Shown piece by piece: positions 17,514 through 27,718 of a stretch of 55,000 bases of DNA; position 1 is the stretch's first letter, and every line of letters begins with the position of its first letter. The notes beneath the pieces were generated by a model. It saw only the letters and a list, made by a program, of their open reading frames with translations. It was not told the origin of the DNA and made no database searches. The stretch spans positions 1,510,001 to 1,565,000 of the forward strand of contig JACVTC010000009.1 of assembly GCA_016946835.1 (NCBI GenBank), in the 5' to 3' direction. The stretch is from Neocallimastix lanati (nom. inval.). Its lineage: Eukaryota; Neocallimastigomycota; Neocallimastigomycetes; Neocallimastigales; Neocallimastigaceae. Position numbers and translations under genes: made by a program.

Positions 17514-18939
17514 TTGTATATGTTTTTGTGATGGTTGTAAAGGCTTTATTAATAAGTTTTTATCATTTGACATAATTAATTTATCATTATCAGGTGACCA
17601 TGAAAAGAATAAATAGGATTACCTAAATATATATATATATATTTATTTTTTTTTTAAAAAAGTTGAAATTAGATTATATAACATAATATATATCTCTTGT
17701 TTATTATATATATATTATTTATTATTTGTATTTACATACTTAACTGAATTAAAACCGAACGAAGCATTCCACTTCTTGACCATATTTTTAATTGTCCATC
17801 TTCACCAGCTATATTTAACAGTAATTAATTTTTTTTTAAAAAAAAAAAAAAAAAAAATAATAATAAAAATAAAAATAAAAATAAAAAAAATAAATTTATC
17901 ATCTAACATAATTATAAAATCCATACAAATATTCAACTAATTAATTAAATATTAATAATATATATAATGAACAAAAAATAATTTTTTTTAATAATTTAGG
18001 ATATACCAGTTGCAATTGCGGATCCATCATAATTCCATTTCATCAAAAGAAGGGCACCATAATGCGCCTCTACTACTTTTTCGACTCTACCATTTTTTGA
18101 ACATATATAAAAGTTTCCTTAATTTTTCATTATTAATAATATTAATATTATTATTTGAGTTAGATGATATTAATTTATATTAATAAAAGAAAAATAATAT
18201 TACACAAAGAATTCTTTTATATTGATAATTAAAAATTATCAATAATAATATAAAATGAATATATAATTAATTTTTTTTTTTCACAAACCATCTGTTAAAC
18301 CTATTGCATAAATTTCGGTTCCTGCTTTTCCTTTAATTGGGAACCATTGTATTCTTGTAAAATATATTTTTTTCTTTAAATTGGCATTACTTTTTTTGCT
18401 TATTAGAAGATAACTTATTAAGCGAAGCACTTATTGATTTTGAGATTTGGTCATTTAAATCTAATATTCCATTAAGTGCCTCATTAATATATATTCACCT
18501 TCTCCGGACTATTGCAATATTTTTTGATCATCACTATATTATTATTTTTCATTATTAAAATTTGAAATATTATAAACGATTATAGTATTGATAATTATTT
18601 GATTTGTATTTGTGAATTTTTTATCCATAATATATAATATAGCATAATGGATTGATTAAATAAAGTGAGAATAAAATATAATAATAATAATAGTAATATA
18701 TAATAATATATTAATATTTTTATTCTTTATTTTAATGGACTTCTTAAAATATTTACCCAGAAGAGTATAATTCATTGTTACCAATCCAACCAACTGAATT
18801 TACAATATCAGTATCTTTAAATTTATATAATAAAATATTTTAATTATAATTATTATTTTATTAGATGAATTATCCTTAAATATATATTATTTCTATATTA
18901 TTTACGTCGAATATCTTCACTATATATTTCTATTTTCAT
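17514..18939 (-). pseudogene. IFT80: IFT80 (intraflagellar transport WD-repeat protein), N-terminal fragment
   Basis: Seven exons match the first WD repeats of IFT80, an IFT-B subunit that moves cargo along flagella. Exons: 18906-18939 (MKIEIYSEDIR), 18757-18814 (HTDIVNSVGWIGNNELYSSG), 18391-18533, 18289-18353 (IQWFPIKGKAGTEIYAIG), 18007-18117 (ICSKNGRVEKVVEAH, MKWNYDGSAIAT), 17740-17818 (GEDGQLKIWSRSGMLRS) and 17514-17622 (NPIYSFSWSPDNDKLIMS, LLIKPLQP). Phases agree at every junction checked. Exon 3 has a TAG where the family has the Trp of a QW/KW motif, and needs a frameshift to reach NEALNGILDLNDQISKS. After the last exon there is a donor-like GTAAAA but no further exon before the next gene, so about two-thirds of the usual length of about 770 residues is missing. 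I infer a dead partial copy. Confidence 0.85.
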
Positions 18940-19226
18940 TTGATAAATTTTTTTTTTTTTTTTATTTTTTTTTCAAATATACTTTTTTATTTATTTAATT
19001 ATTAAAACTATTTAATAATAATTATTATTTAATTTATATTATAATAGAATATATCTTAAAGATAAAAAATCAATATAATTTTATAAATTCACAATTGTTC
19101 ATAATACTTTTAATATGAAATTATAATTTAATGAATAATTATTTTATATTAAGACTTTTTTTTTATTATGTTTTCTAAATTTTTTTTTTTTAATTTATAC
19201 CATGTGTAACGATAAAATTTCTAATG
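18940..19226. other. Short AT-rich spacer
   Basis: It lies between the IFT80 fragment start and the left target duplication of the first MULE. Nothing specific is seen. Confidence 0.6.
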
Positions 19227-19235
19227 GTTTATAAT

Positions 19236-19272
19236 GGATGTGAAGCATTTCGACATAATTTATGTATAATCA
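19236..19272 (+). repeat. Left terminal inverted repeat of MULE copy 1
   Basis: It begins GGATGTGAAGCATTTCG and pairs with 27682-27718. The core GCATTTCG is also in both ends of MULE copy 2, which supports common transposase recognition. Confidence 0.9.
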
Positions 19273-20338
19273 GCATAAATATTTGTACAATGCGTATATA
19301 TTTTGTAATACGCCACAACTTTCAACGTTATTTTTATTTATTGTATTTTAGCATTAAAAAAATAAAATAAAAACTAAAAAAAAATAATAAATAAAAGAAT
19401 AAATAAGTTTTCTGTTAAGAATTTTATTTTATTTTTATTTATTTTCAATTATTTAATTAATTTTCATTTTATTATTATATTTTATTATTAAATATTTAAT
19501 ATTTTATTATTTAATTAATTAAATAATAAAATAAAATTTATTTTAATATTAAATATTTATTATTAATAAAATTTAAATATTGATATTGATATTAATAAAA
19601 TAAAATGATATTGATATTAATAAAATATATTGATATTGATATTAATAAAATATATTGATATTGATATTAATATAATTTAAACTATATATATTCTAGTTAA
19701 TTATTATTATTTATAAATTTAGAGCTTGTTTAATTCTAATAAACATTTATACCATAAATCAATGATATCATTTTTATTACATTTTTTATCAATTAATTCG
19801 GATTCCTTTTTTTTGTATTTTTTAATTAAATCATTGATTTCATCAGTTTTTGTTAATATTCTTTTTTTTTTTTTTTTTCCAAACACCTTCAATTTTCCTT
19901 TCGTAATTATAGTAAGATAAAGATTCTTCTCTTTTTAAATGATAAATCAATTCAAAGAAAGAAGGTTTTTTGTAAAACAATTTTTTTAAGTAATTGTTAA
20001 AAGATTCTGAAGCATTATTTGTTATGTGGTTTATATCGTTATAATAATTCCAATATTGAATATCATATTTATATAAATAAGTCTTATTAAAATATTCCAA
20101 AAAATTTAAAAAATGGAAATAATTATATATTTGACATATAATTTTAATATAATTATAAATATCAAATATATATTCAGGATTTATAAAAGGAAAATTTGTA
20201 ATAGTTTTATAAAACAAATAAATTTTATGATTACTTTCAACTTCATTATAGCATAATCTGTTTTTTTGAACTTCTAACGATCTTTTATAATGCCATACAC
20301 AATATTTAATAGTAATATTAGGAAATATTTTAATGGCA

Positions 20339-20343
20339 GCATT
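20339..20343. repeat. Target-site duplication of the LTR retrotransposon, left copy
   Basis: GCATT at 20339-20343 is repeated at 26645-26649 immediately outside the right LTR. Five bases is the usual length for Ty3-type integration. The duplicated bases belong to the MULE transposase gene, so the retrotransposon arrived after the MULE. Confidence 0.93.
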
Positions 20344-20945
20344 TGTAACGAATATTGGAATATCCGTGTTTTAAAGAGTGTAACACAATAGGTAAGCACT
20401 TTTTGATTAATAAGTAATTTGGTTTTTTAAAATATAGTTTTATTAATTAAGAAATTTAAAAATATTAATTATAAAGATTAATTATTGTAATATTTCGAAT
20501 TACTTATTAATTAATTCAATAATTAATAAAAACACAATTTTTAGAATCTTTTGGCTGCGAAATTCACTCCTATTTATAGTTTTTCAAAATTTAAATCCAT
20601 AAAAATTTAAAACCATAAAATCATTAAAAAGTTTCATAAAAATTGATTATTTTCGGTTAAAAAGAATCTAAAAGAAATAATGATAAAAGATAAATTAAAA
20701 TAGAATTTCTATCTGATTTGTTTCTATTAATTTCTAAGAATTTCTTTTGTTAATTTTTTACAGAAATTTATACAGAAACAAATACAGAAACAAATACAGA
20801 AATGAAGTATAAAAATTCTTTTAAAATTTAAATGATATAAAATTTTAGTAAAGGTGTGAGTCGAACCCTAGTGGTTCAGGCTGAGGTCATAGTGACTAAC
20901 CACTATGCCAGCATTCTAATTTCTAATTTTTTAAGATTCGTTACA
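20344..20945 (-). repeat. 3' LTR (602 bp)
   Basis: It has TGTAACGAA/TTCGTTACA ends. It is nearly identical to the 5' LTR but has two rather than three copies of a 12-bp CAGAAACAAATA unit near 20775-20800, and reads TTAAGATTCG where the other reads TTAAGGTTCG. Confidence 0.95.
20858..20910 (-). promoter_or_regulatory. tRNA-type Pol III A and B boxes in the 3' LTR
   Basis: On the minus strand TGGCATAGTGG (20900-20910) fits the A-box consensus TRGYNNARNNG and GTTCGACTC (20858-20866) fits the B box GWTCRANNC. Spacing is tRNA-like (about 33 bp between boxes) and a T4 run follows about 16 bp downstream. The same arrangement is in the other LTR. A full cloverleaf does not fold well: the T-stem pairing is poor. 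Confidence 0.7.
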
Positions 20946-20948
20946 TGG

Positions 20949-20957
20949 TCCTCCTCT
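20949..20957 (-). promoter_or_regulatory. Polypurine tract
   Basis: AGAGGAGGA on the minus strand lies three bases before the 3' LTR (CCA then TGTAACG). This is the expected place and composition for the plus-strand DNA primer of an LTR element and fixes its orientation. Confidence 0.8.
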
Positions 20958-21165
20958 AGGATTCGGATGCCAGACGAATCTTTTGCTTTAAATCTAAACT
21001 ATTTCTAATTCTAACTTTTATAATAATAAACTATAACTAAAATACTTATAGGAGTGATAATTTAATTAATACATTGGATAATAAAAATTACATGAATTTT
21101 AAGTTTTAAAAATAAAGTATAAAAATAAAACTATCTAGAATAAATGTTTTTGAATAATATAAAAT

Positions 21166-21202
<37 letters not shown>

Positions 21203-21270
21203 ATCATAAGTTAGAATGATTAATAGTACTTTGATGAAATAAAATTTATTTTTGATTAAATGATTTATAT
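20958..21270. other. Non-coding 3' segment of the retrotransposon
   Basis: AT-rich sequence between the Gag-Pol stop and the polypurine tract, with a long T-run on the plus strand (about 21169-21196). No reading frame was found. Confidence 0.6.
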
Positions 21271-24200
21271 TTAGTTGGACTCATTAAATTCTTTGATTAG
21301 TTCAGGGCAGATGAGGTTGGATTCAGGTTCCCACGAGGCATCAGATAGTGAGTATCCTTTCCATTTGATGAGATATTGAATTTTTCCATAATGTTTTCTT
21401 TTATCCAGAATCTTTTCAACTTCATATTCTTCTTCATCATCTATGATAACCGGTGGAGATGGTGCTTGAGTTCTATTAAAATTGTCTTCATAATATGGTT
21501 CTAATTCGGATACATGTATAATTGGATGAATTCTATACTTCTTTGGTAGATCTAATTTGTAAGTTACCGGAGAGATTTTCTTTATAATTTTGAAAGGTCC
21601 TAATTTTCTTGGTTTAAGTTTTTTGTTTTTGTTTCTTAAAATGAGAGAACTATTCAGCCATACTTTATCATTTTTCTTGAATTCTGGGGCTTGGGTTCTG
21701 TGTTTATTTGCAAAGTTTTCTTGTTTCTTAGAGGCGGTTTCCAAATTCTTTTTTAATTCCTTAGAGAGATCAGATAAATTTACTACAAAGTCTTCAGCTC
21801 TTGGTACATCGATGTTACTTGGTATTTCTGGTGAATGCCTAGGATTGAATCCATAATTTGCATAGAAAGGTGAGTAATTAGACGATTCCTGGATTGCATT
21901 GTTGTAACTGAATTCGGCCAGATAAAGATAGTTACTCCAATTAGATCCTTTGTAGTTAGCAAAACATCTTAAATATTGTTCAATAACGGAGTTCACCCTC
22001 TCCGTCAAACCGTTAGTTTGGTGATGGGATGGAGAAGAGAACTTCAACTTAATGTCGAGGGCATCGCAAACAGCAGTCCAAAATTTAGAGGTAAATTGGG
22101 TTCCTCTATCGGATAGAATTTCATTTGGTAAGCCGTGGAGTCGAAAGACGGTTTTCATAAAAGCAGAAGCAGTGTCAGGGGCGGAAGGAACGTTTTCAAA
22201 AGGAATAAAGTGGCACATTTTAGAGAAGCGGTCGACAATGACAAAGATACAAGTAAAACCAGAAGATTCAGGGAGATCGGTAATAAAATCCATAGCAATA
22301 GAGATCCAAGGGCGATTAGGAATTTCAAGCGGTTGTAAGTATCCATAAGGTTTGTGTCTTGAGTCCTTAGAACGGCAGCAAGTTTCGCAGGAGCGAATAT
22401 AGTCTTTAGCATCAGAGTTAAGCGAGGGCCACCAAAAGTCGCGATTTAAAAGATTAATTGTTTTTCGAATTCCGAAGTGACCAGCGGAGGGAGAGTCATG
22501 GCAGATCTTAAAAGCGTGTGAGCGGCAGTTAGGCGGAATATAAAGTTTGTTGTCAAAGAGAAGGTAACCGTTACTAAGTGAGAATTTATCGATTTTAGAA
22601 TGTGGGATTGGGAGCTTGTTATTTCCAAGGTAGTCACAAACGTTATGATAAAATGAATCGTTTTTACATTCGGAAAGGATTTCTTCAGTGAAAGGTACAG
22701 CGGAAGTTGGGAAAGCAGCAAAGTTTTCAGGACGGAGCACTGAGAAGGGGATTTCATTAGAATTTTGTTCAGAAGCAGCATAATCAGGTCTTCTTGAGAG
22801 CGCATCGGGTTTTCCATTGATTGAGCCAGAGCGATAGACAATTATGAAGTTAAACTCGGATAAGAATAGAGACCAACGAATAAGCCTTTGTGTCATCTTT
22901 TCAGGTTTTTTCTGATAGAGAAGGTTGCGATGATCAGAATAAATTGTAAACGGTGTAGGTGTTCCTTTCAGAAGATGTCGCCAGTTTTCCAATGCAGAGA
23001 TGATTGCTAAGAGCTCCTTATCGTAAATCGGGTAGTTTCTTTCTGGTGAAGTAAGAGATCTTGAATAAAAGGCAATGGGATGAATTTTATTATCTTTTGA
23101 AGAAGTTTGGGAGAGAACAGCACCTATAGCAAAATTACTGCTATCGGTTTCGACCATGAATGGGAGATTTCGGTCAGGATAAGCGAGAACGGGAGCAGAA
23201 GTAAATTTGGATTTGATTGTATTAAAAGATTCTTCAGCTTCTTCGGACCAGAGAAATTCGGAGTCTTTCCTTAAGAGAGCATTGAGGGGATGAGCTAGTT
23301 TTGCGAAATTGGGTATGAAGCGTCTATAGTAATTGGCTAAACCTAGAAACGATTGAATGTCTTTAACACATGTTGGAGTAGGCCATTCGAGTATAGAAGA
23401 GATCTTTTTTGGGTCCATAAATATACCATTGGAGGAGATTCTATGACCAAGGAAATCGATAAATGGAACGCAGAATTCGCATTTTTCGAGCTTTGCGTAT
23501 AATCTTGCTTTACGGAGTCTAGTGAGAATTTCAGCGAGATGTATCCAATGAGAATCCAAATCAGGAGAAAAGATAATTATATCATCAATGTAGCTGAAGG
23601 CGAATTTTCCAAGACAGTCTTCAAGAACGTCATTTATGAAATGTTGGAATACTGCTGGTGCATTTTTCAAGCCGAAAGGCATCACGCGGTATTCGTAGTG
23701 GCCATAAACCAGTTTTGCATCGGGTTTTAGTTTTATCTCACAATCATATTGACGATGAGGTGGTAGTTTGTTGGCAGATTTTTCATCGAAGACATCAATA
23801 AATTGCAAAAGCTTTTCAGGAAGATTGTTCGTTTCAGGTTGATTAATTGATTCTAAGGTTTCATCATCAAGTTGGGGTTCTTTTTCTGTAACGTGAGCAG
23901 TGAAAGTCATAGGAATAACCAGGCAATTATTAGTGCAATAACTTGATTTAAAGCAAAGTTTCTTTTCAGAGAAATTTATCATTGGATTATGGGTACAGAG
24001 CCATTCAGAGCCAAGTATGCAGCAGTAAGAGGGTAAATCGATGATGTAGAATTCAGCTAAGCATTTATGATTATCATAAGTGAGGGAGAGTGGCATGGTT
24101 TTGCCTAATATAGTTTGATTTCCACCTATACCGGAGACTTGTGGGACAACATTTTGTTTTTCGAAGGGAATATTATTTTCTTTTGCGAAGTAGATATCCA

Positions 24201-25130
24201 TAAGATTTAATTGTGATCCGGAGTCAATTAAAATTTTGGTTTTAACAGAAGCGTTTGAGGTACTTATATTGAATTCAAAGGTTGCAGTTTTAACATTGGG
24301 ATTATCAGAGAGTCTTGGTCTTGGTTTGGTTGTTTCTGGATTTGTTACGTAAGTAGTATTACTGCTTGTACTGTTATTATTGTTTCTTTTTCTGTTTTTG
24401 ATGGGGCAATTATCAAGTTGGTGGTCAGTAGATCCACAATAGAGGCAGAGGTTTTCCTTTCTTCTTCTTTCTTTCTCTTCTTTTGAAAGAGGTCCATGGG
24501 TTTTATTAGGTTTGGATTGAAAAGGTTTTTTACCAGCGTTTCTTTTAAAATTGTTTCTAGTATTACTATTATTGTTGTTTTGTCGGTTGGTTAAGTTATT
24601 AAAGTTTCGATGGTTTGATATGCGGCTATCGATTCTGGAAGCAATTGTTTGCATTGCGAATAATGAACGGGGTCCTGGAAACATTTCGAGTATTCTGGTA
24701 GCTATTTGGTCTTGTAATCCATCCAAGAAAGCATCCATCTTGGCTTCTTCGTTCCAAGATGAATCATCAGCATATCGGTTGAATTCCATGATGTAATGTT
24801 GAATATCACCGATTCTTTTTTGCTTTATTGTTCTTAACCTATGGTTTGCCACGAAAGTTGCGTCATTATTCCCAAAAACCGATTTCATTCGTTCGATGAA
24901 TTCTTCGTAATTACCTAGGCATGGATCCATGTTTTCAATTAACGTTGCTGCCCAGTTCATAGCGGTTCCATATAGTCTTGAAATAATGTATACCACTTTT
25001 GATTCATCATCAACGAATCTATCTGGATAGATCATAAAAAGAAGTTCAATTTTAGCGAGGAATCCTTTAAAATACCTTCTATCGCCGGCGAATCCATCCT
25101 TGAGTGTTGCATTACTATTGTTTACTTCTT

Positions 25131-25134
<4 letters not shown>
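21271..25134 (-). CDS. Gag-Pol polyprotein of a Ty3-type chromovirus, RT internally deleted
   Basis: One frame of 1287 residues. Order: Gag capsid-like region (about 40-175, with [12 protein letters not shown] and [12 protein letters not shown]), CCHC zinc knuckle [15 protein letters not shown] (about 229-244), protease [12 protein letters not shown] (about 301), RT from [20 protein letters not shown] with YIDD (about 514), RNase H ([15 protein letters not shown] about 660; YSDHRN about 733), integrase HHCC zinc region (about 877-920), DD35E core ([21 protein letters not shown], then TNGLTERVN at about 1040), GPF motif, and a C-terminal chromodomain ([20 protein letters not shown]; about 1232-1287). 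Between LKPDAKLV and YGHYEY about 110 residues usual in this family are absent, including RT motif A with the first catalytic Asp. The frame is otherwise open. G+C is far above the flanks. Confidence 0.96.
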
Positions 25135-25174
<40 letters not shown>

Positions 25175-25454
25175 CTAATTATTGATTACTAATTATTAAT
25201 TATTAATTATTAATTATTATTAATTATTAAATATTGATTATTACTAATTATTATTAATTATTATTATTAATTATTACTAATTATTGAATATTGATTACTA
25301 CTATTAATTATTACTAATTATTGAATATTGATTATTACTATTAATTATTACTAATTATTGAATATTGATTATTACTATTAATTATTACTAATTATTGATT
25401 ATTAATTATTATTATTAATTATTAAATATTAATTATTAAATATTAATTATTACT

Positions 25455-25492
<38 letters not shown>

Positions 25493-25549
25493 CTAATTAT
25501 TCAATTGGTTATTTATATTAAAACTATTAAATATCTAAATTATTATTAT

Positions 25550-25592
<43 letters not shown>

Positions 25593-26020
25593 TTATTATA
25601 ATCATTAATTTTGATTGAATAATAAATATACAATATAATTAATTATTAGAAGAAGTAAATATTTAATTTCAATATAAATAATTTTAATTTCAAGGATGGT
25701 TATATGGATTATTGAAAATATTAATAATTTTAATATATAGTAAAATTCAAGGGTTCCGATTGAATTTATAAATTCATGCATGAATTTTGGTAGAAAAATT
25801 TATAGTCTTGGTAAGTGGTTTCAAAAATAGTAGAAAATGGGATTCCTTAACGGGGTTCCAAAAAGAGTAATAGAGAATGGGATTCCTTAACGGGGTTCCA
25901 AAAATAGTAGTAGAAAATGGGATTCCTTAACGGGGTTCCAAAAATAGTAGTAGAAAATGGGATTCCTTAACGGGGTTCCAAAAAGAGTAAAAGTGCAAAG
26001 GTATTGTGCTTAGTTTAGTG
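25135..26020 (-). other. Retrotransposon leader (untranslated)
   Basis: It contains a poly-A run before the ATG (plus-strand T at 25135-25170), an ATTAATTATT-type tandem region (about 25177-25455), two long T-runs (about 25456-25490 and 25552-25590) and four 40-bp repeats near the LTR. No coding sequence was seen. Confidence 0.7.
25821..25984 (-). repeat. Four 40-bp tandem repeats in the retrotransposon leader
   Basis: Period is exactly 40 bp, with GGGATTCCTTAACGGGGTTC in each unit, ending CCA at 25860, 25900, 25940 and 25980. In element orientation each unit starts TGGAACCCCGTTAAGGAATC. They lie 50 bp from the 5' LTR. They may serve packaging or translation control. A primer-site role is less likely given the distance. 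Confidence 0.9.
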
Positions 26021-26030
26021 GTGTTTTTAT
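26021..26030 (-). promoter_or_regulatory. Candidate self-primer binding site
   Basis: In element orientation the ten bases directly after the 5' LTR are ATAAAAACAC. They are the exact reverse complement of GTGTTTTTAT inside the same LTR (plus coordinates 26213-26222; also 20526-20535). No TGG-starting tRNA primer site abuts the LTR. Tf1-type elements prime by folding the mRNA 5' end onto such a site. This requires that transcription begins near 26222, which is not shown. Confidence 0.45.
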
Positions 26031-26644
26031 TGTAACGAATATTGGAATATCCGTGTTTTAAAGAGTGTAACACAATAGGTAAGCACTTTTTGATTAATAA
26101 GTAATTTGGTTTTTTAAAATATAGTTTTATTAATTAAGAAATTTAAAAATATTAATTATAAAGATTAATTATTGTAATATTTCGAATTACTTATTAATTA
26201 ATTCAATAATTAATAAAAACACAATTTTTAGAATCTTTTGGCTGCGAAATTCACTCCTATTTATAGTTTTTCAAAATTTAAATCCATAAAAATTTAAAAC
26301 CATAAAATCATTAAAAAGTTTCATAAAAATTGATTATTTTCGGTTAAAAAGAATCTAAAAGAAATAATGATAAAAGATAAATTAAAATAGAATTTCTATC
26401 TGATTTGTTTCTATTAATTTCTAAGAATTTCTTTTGTTAATTTTTTACAGAAATTTATACAGAAACAAATACAGAAACAAATACAGAAACAAATACAGAA
26501 ATGAAGTATAAAAATTCTTTTAAAATTTAAATGATATAAAATTTTAGTAAAGGTGTGAGTCGAACCCTAGTGGTTCAGGCTGAGGTCATAGTGACTAACC
26601 ACTATGCCAGCATTCTAATTTCTAATTTTTTAAGGTTCGTTACA
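26031..26644 (-). repeat. 5' LTR (614 bp)
   Basis: It matches the 3' LTR over its whole length and has one additional 12-bp CAGAAACAAATA unit near 26458-26500. It has the same TGTAACGAA/TTCGTTACA ends. It holds the promoter of the element; no certain TATA box can be named at this base composition. Confidence 0.95.
26557..26609 (-). promoter_or_regulatory. tRNA-type Pol III A and B boxes in the 5' LTR
   Basis: A box TGGCATAGTGG at 26599-26609 and B box GTTCGACTC at 26557-26565, with TTTT at 26538-26541, all on the minus strand and in element orientation. They lie about 35 bp inside the LTR start. Predicted transcript about 80-100 nt. Confidence 0.7.
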
Positions 26645-27681
26645 GCATTGGATAAACTTTTTTCAAAATCACAATGCAAAATTTTTGGTGTAACTATAAT
26701 ATTATTATTATATTTACTTGCATTCTTTTTTAATTCTTCAAATAGCAGTTCATAGGTTGCTTGTTCTTTATTATTTAATATAGATAGTGATGTAGTGTAA
26801 AAACTATTTATTTCTGGAGCATATATTCTTGTTATAAACACTTGATAACCAAATATTGGTGCAATATAAAATGTACCATCAGCAAACATATTTTCGTTGT
26901 ATTTAATAGACAATTCTGTTTGGAATGGTGATTGAAAATTATAATATTAGAATTTTTGAATATCATAAAATTTTCATCCCTTTCGTTTATATAATATTCA
27001 GATTCATCTGGAATTTCATTAAATTTGATATATCAGGAGGTAGTTGTTTTTTTATATATCTTGATATTTGAGATTTAATTGAATTATATTCAGGGCATAT
27101 CAATCCAATTTCTTCAGATATTTCATTATATATATGTTTTGAATTTATATCAAATGGGATTGAGGTTTTTATAATTTCATTTTTCATTTTATGTTTTACT
27201 ATTGATACAGATCCATCATATTCTTTTCCTGGATGAGTATGTTTGTTTTCATATTTTATTACTTTATTATTATCATTTAGAATAATGTAAGATTTACATT
27301 TTTTAACGGTTTTATATTCAGTACATTTGAATACTTTTGTACTATTCGTTATATACCATAAAATAAATTTATATTTTTTGTTTACAATGATTTGGTTTTT
27401 ATCTTTATTTGTTTCACTTATTTCTAATTGATCATCCATTTATTATAAATATTTTAAATTAAAAGTTTTATTTTTTAATTTTTTTGTTTTAATCTTTTTT
27501 TTTTTATCTTATATTTTTATTCTTTTTTTTTTTTTTTTTTTTTATTTTTTATTTTACTTTATTATTTATTTTTTTTTTTTTACTATATATGTTAATAAAA
27601 TTAGAAAAAAAAAAAAAAAAAAAAATTTAACCCTATCCTATTCATTTATTTTTATAAGCCACATTGTAATACATGAATAAA

Positions 27682-27718
27682 TGATTATACATAAATTATG
27701 TCGAAATGCAATACTCCC
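27682..27718 (-). repeat. Right terminal inverted repeat of MULE copy 1
   Basis: Reverse complement of 19236-19272 apart from the outer nine or ten bases. It is followed directly by the GTTTATAAT target duplication. Confidence 0.9.

Larger units (their letters stand above)
20344..26644 (-). mobile_element. Ty3-type chromodomain LTR retrotransposon, full length, RT deleted
   Basis: This 6301-bp element has LTRs of 602 bp (20344-20945) and 614 bp (26031-26644), starting TGTAACGAA and ending TTCGTTACA, and a GCATT target duplication. Orientation is minus: the 5' LTR is 26031-26644, the leader about 25135-26030, one Gag-Pol frame 25134-21271, the polypurine tract AGAGGAGGA at 20949-20957, and the 3' LTR 20344-20945. 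The LTRs differ by a 12-bp repeat unit and very few substitutions in my reading, which suggests recent insertion. Domain order (protease, RT, RNase H, integrase, chromodomain) places it with chromoviruses. RT lacks its N-terminal half, so the copy is probably not autonomous. Confidence 0.96.
19719..27439 (-). pseudogene. FLYWCH/MULE transposase split by a retrotransposon
   Basis: The 5' part is 26645-27439 and the 3' part 19719-20338, separated by the LTR element. The N-terminus carries a FLYWCH-like C2H2 cluster (CTEYKTVKKCKSYII..., then ENKHTHPG). The MULE DDE core follows: first Asp in FADGTFYIAPIFGYQVFITR, second in HCDFEKS just before the insertion, and a likely catalytic Glu in NNASESFNNYLK after it. 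Coding resumes in register across the insertion (ISNAA.. to FPNITIKYCVWHYKRSLE). Besides the insertion there are two single-base frameshifts near 26945-27005 and one at the A-run near 19860-19880. The gene is therefore inactive. MULE transposases cut and rejoin DNA at the inverted termini. Confidence 0.88.

Noticed and set aside
20858-20910. Genuine tRNA gene in the LTR
   Set aside because: A and B boxes are good, but the T-stem and acceptor stem do not pair, and no convincing anticodon arm was found.
20946-20971. TGG directly after the left LTR, resembling a tRNA primer site
   Set aside because: Gag-Pol orientation is minus, so this edge is the 3' side. The adjacent AGAGGAGGA is a good polypurine tract there.
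25821-25984. Leader repeats starting TGGAACCCC as tRNA primer binding sites
   Set aside because: They begin 50 bp from the LTR and occur four times. Primer sites normally abut the LTR and are single.
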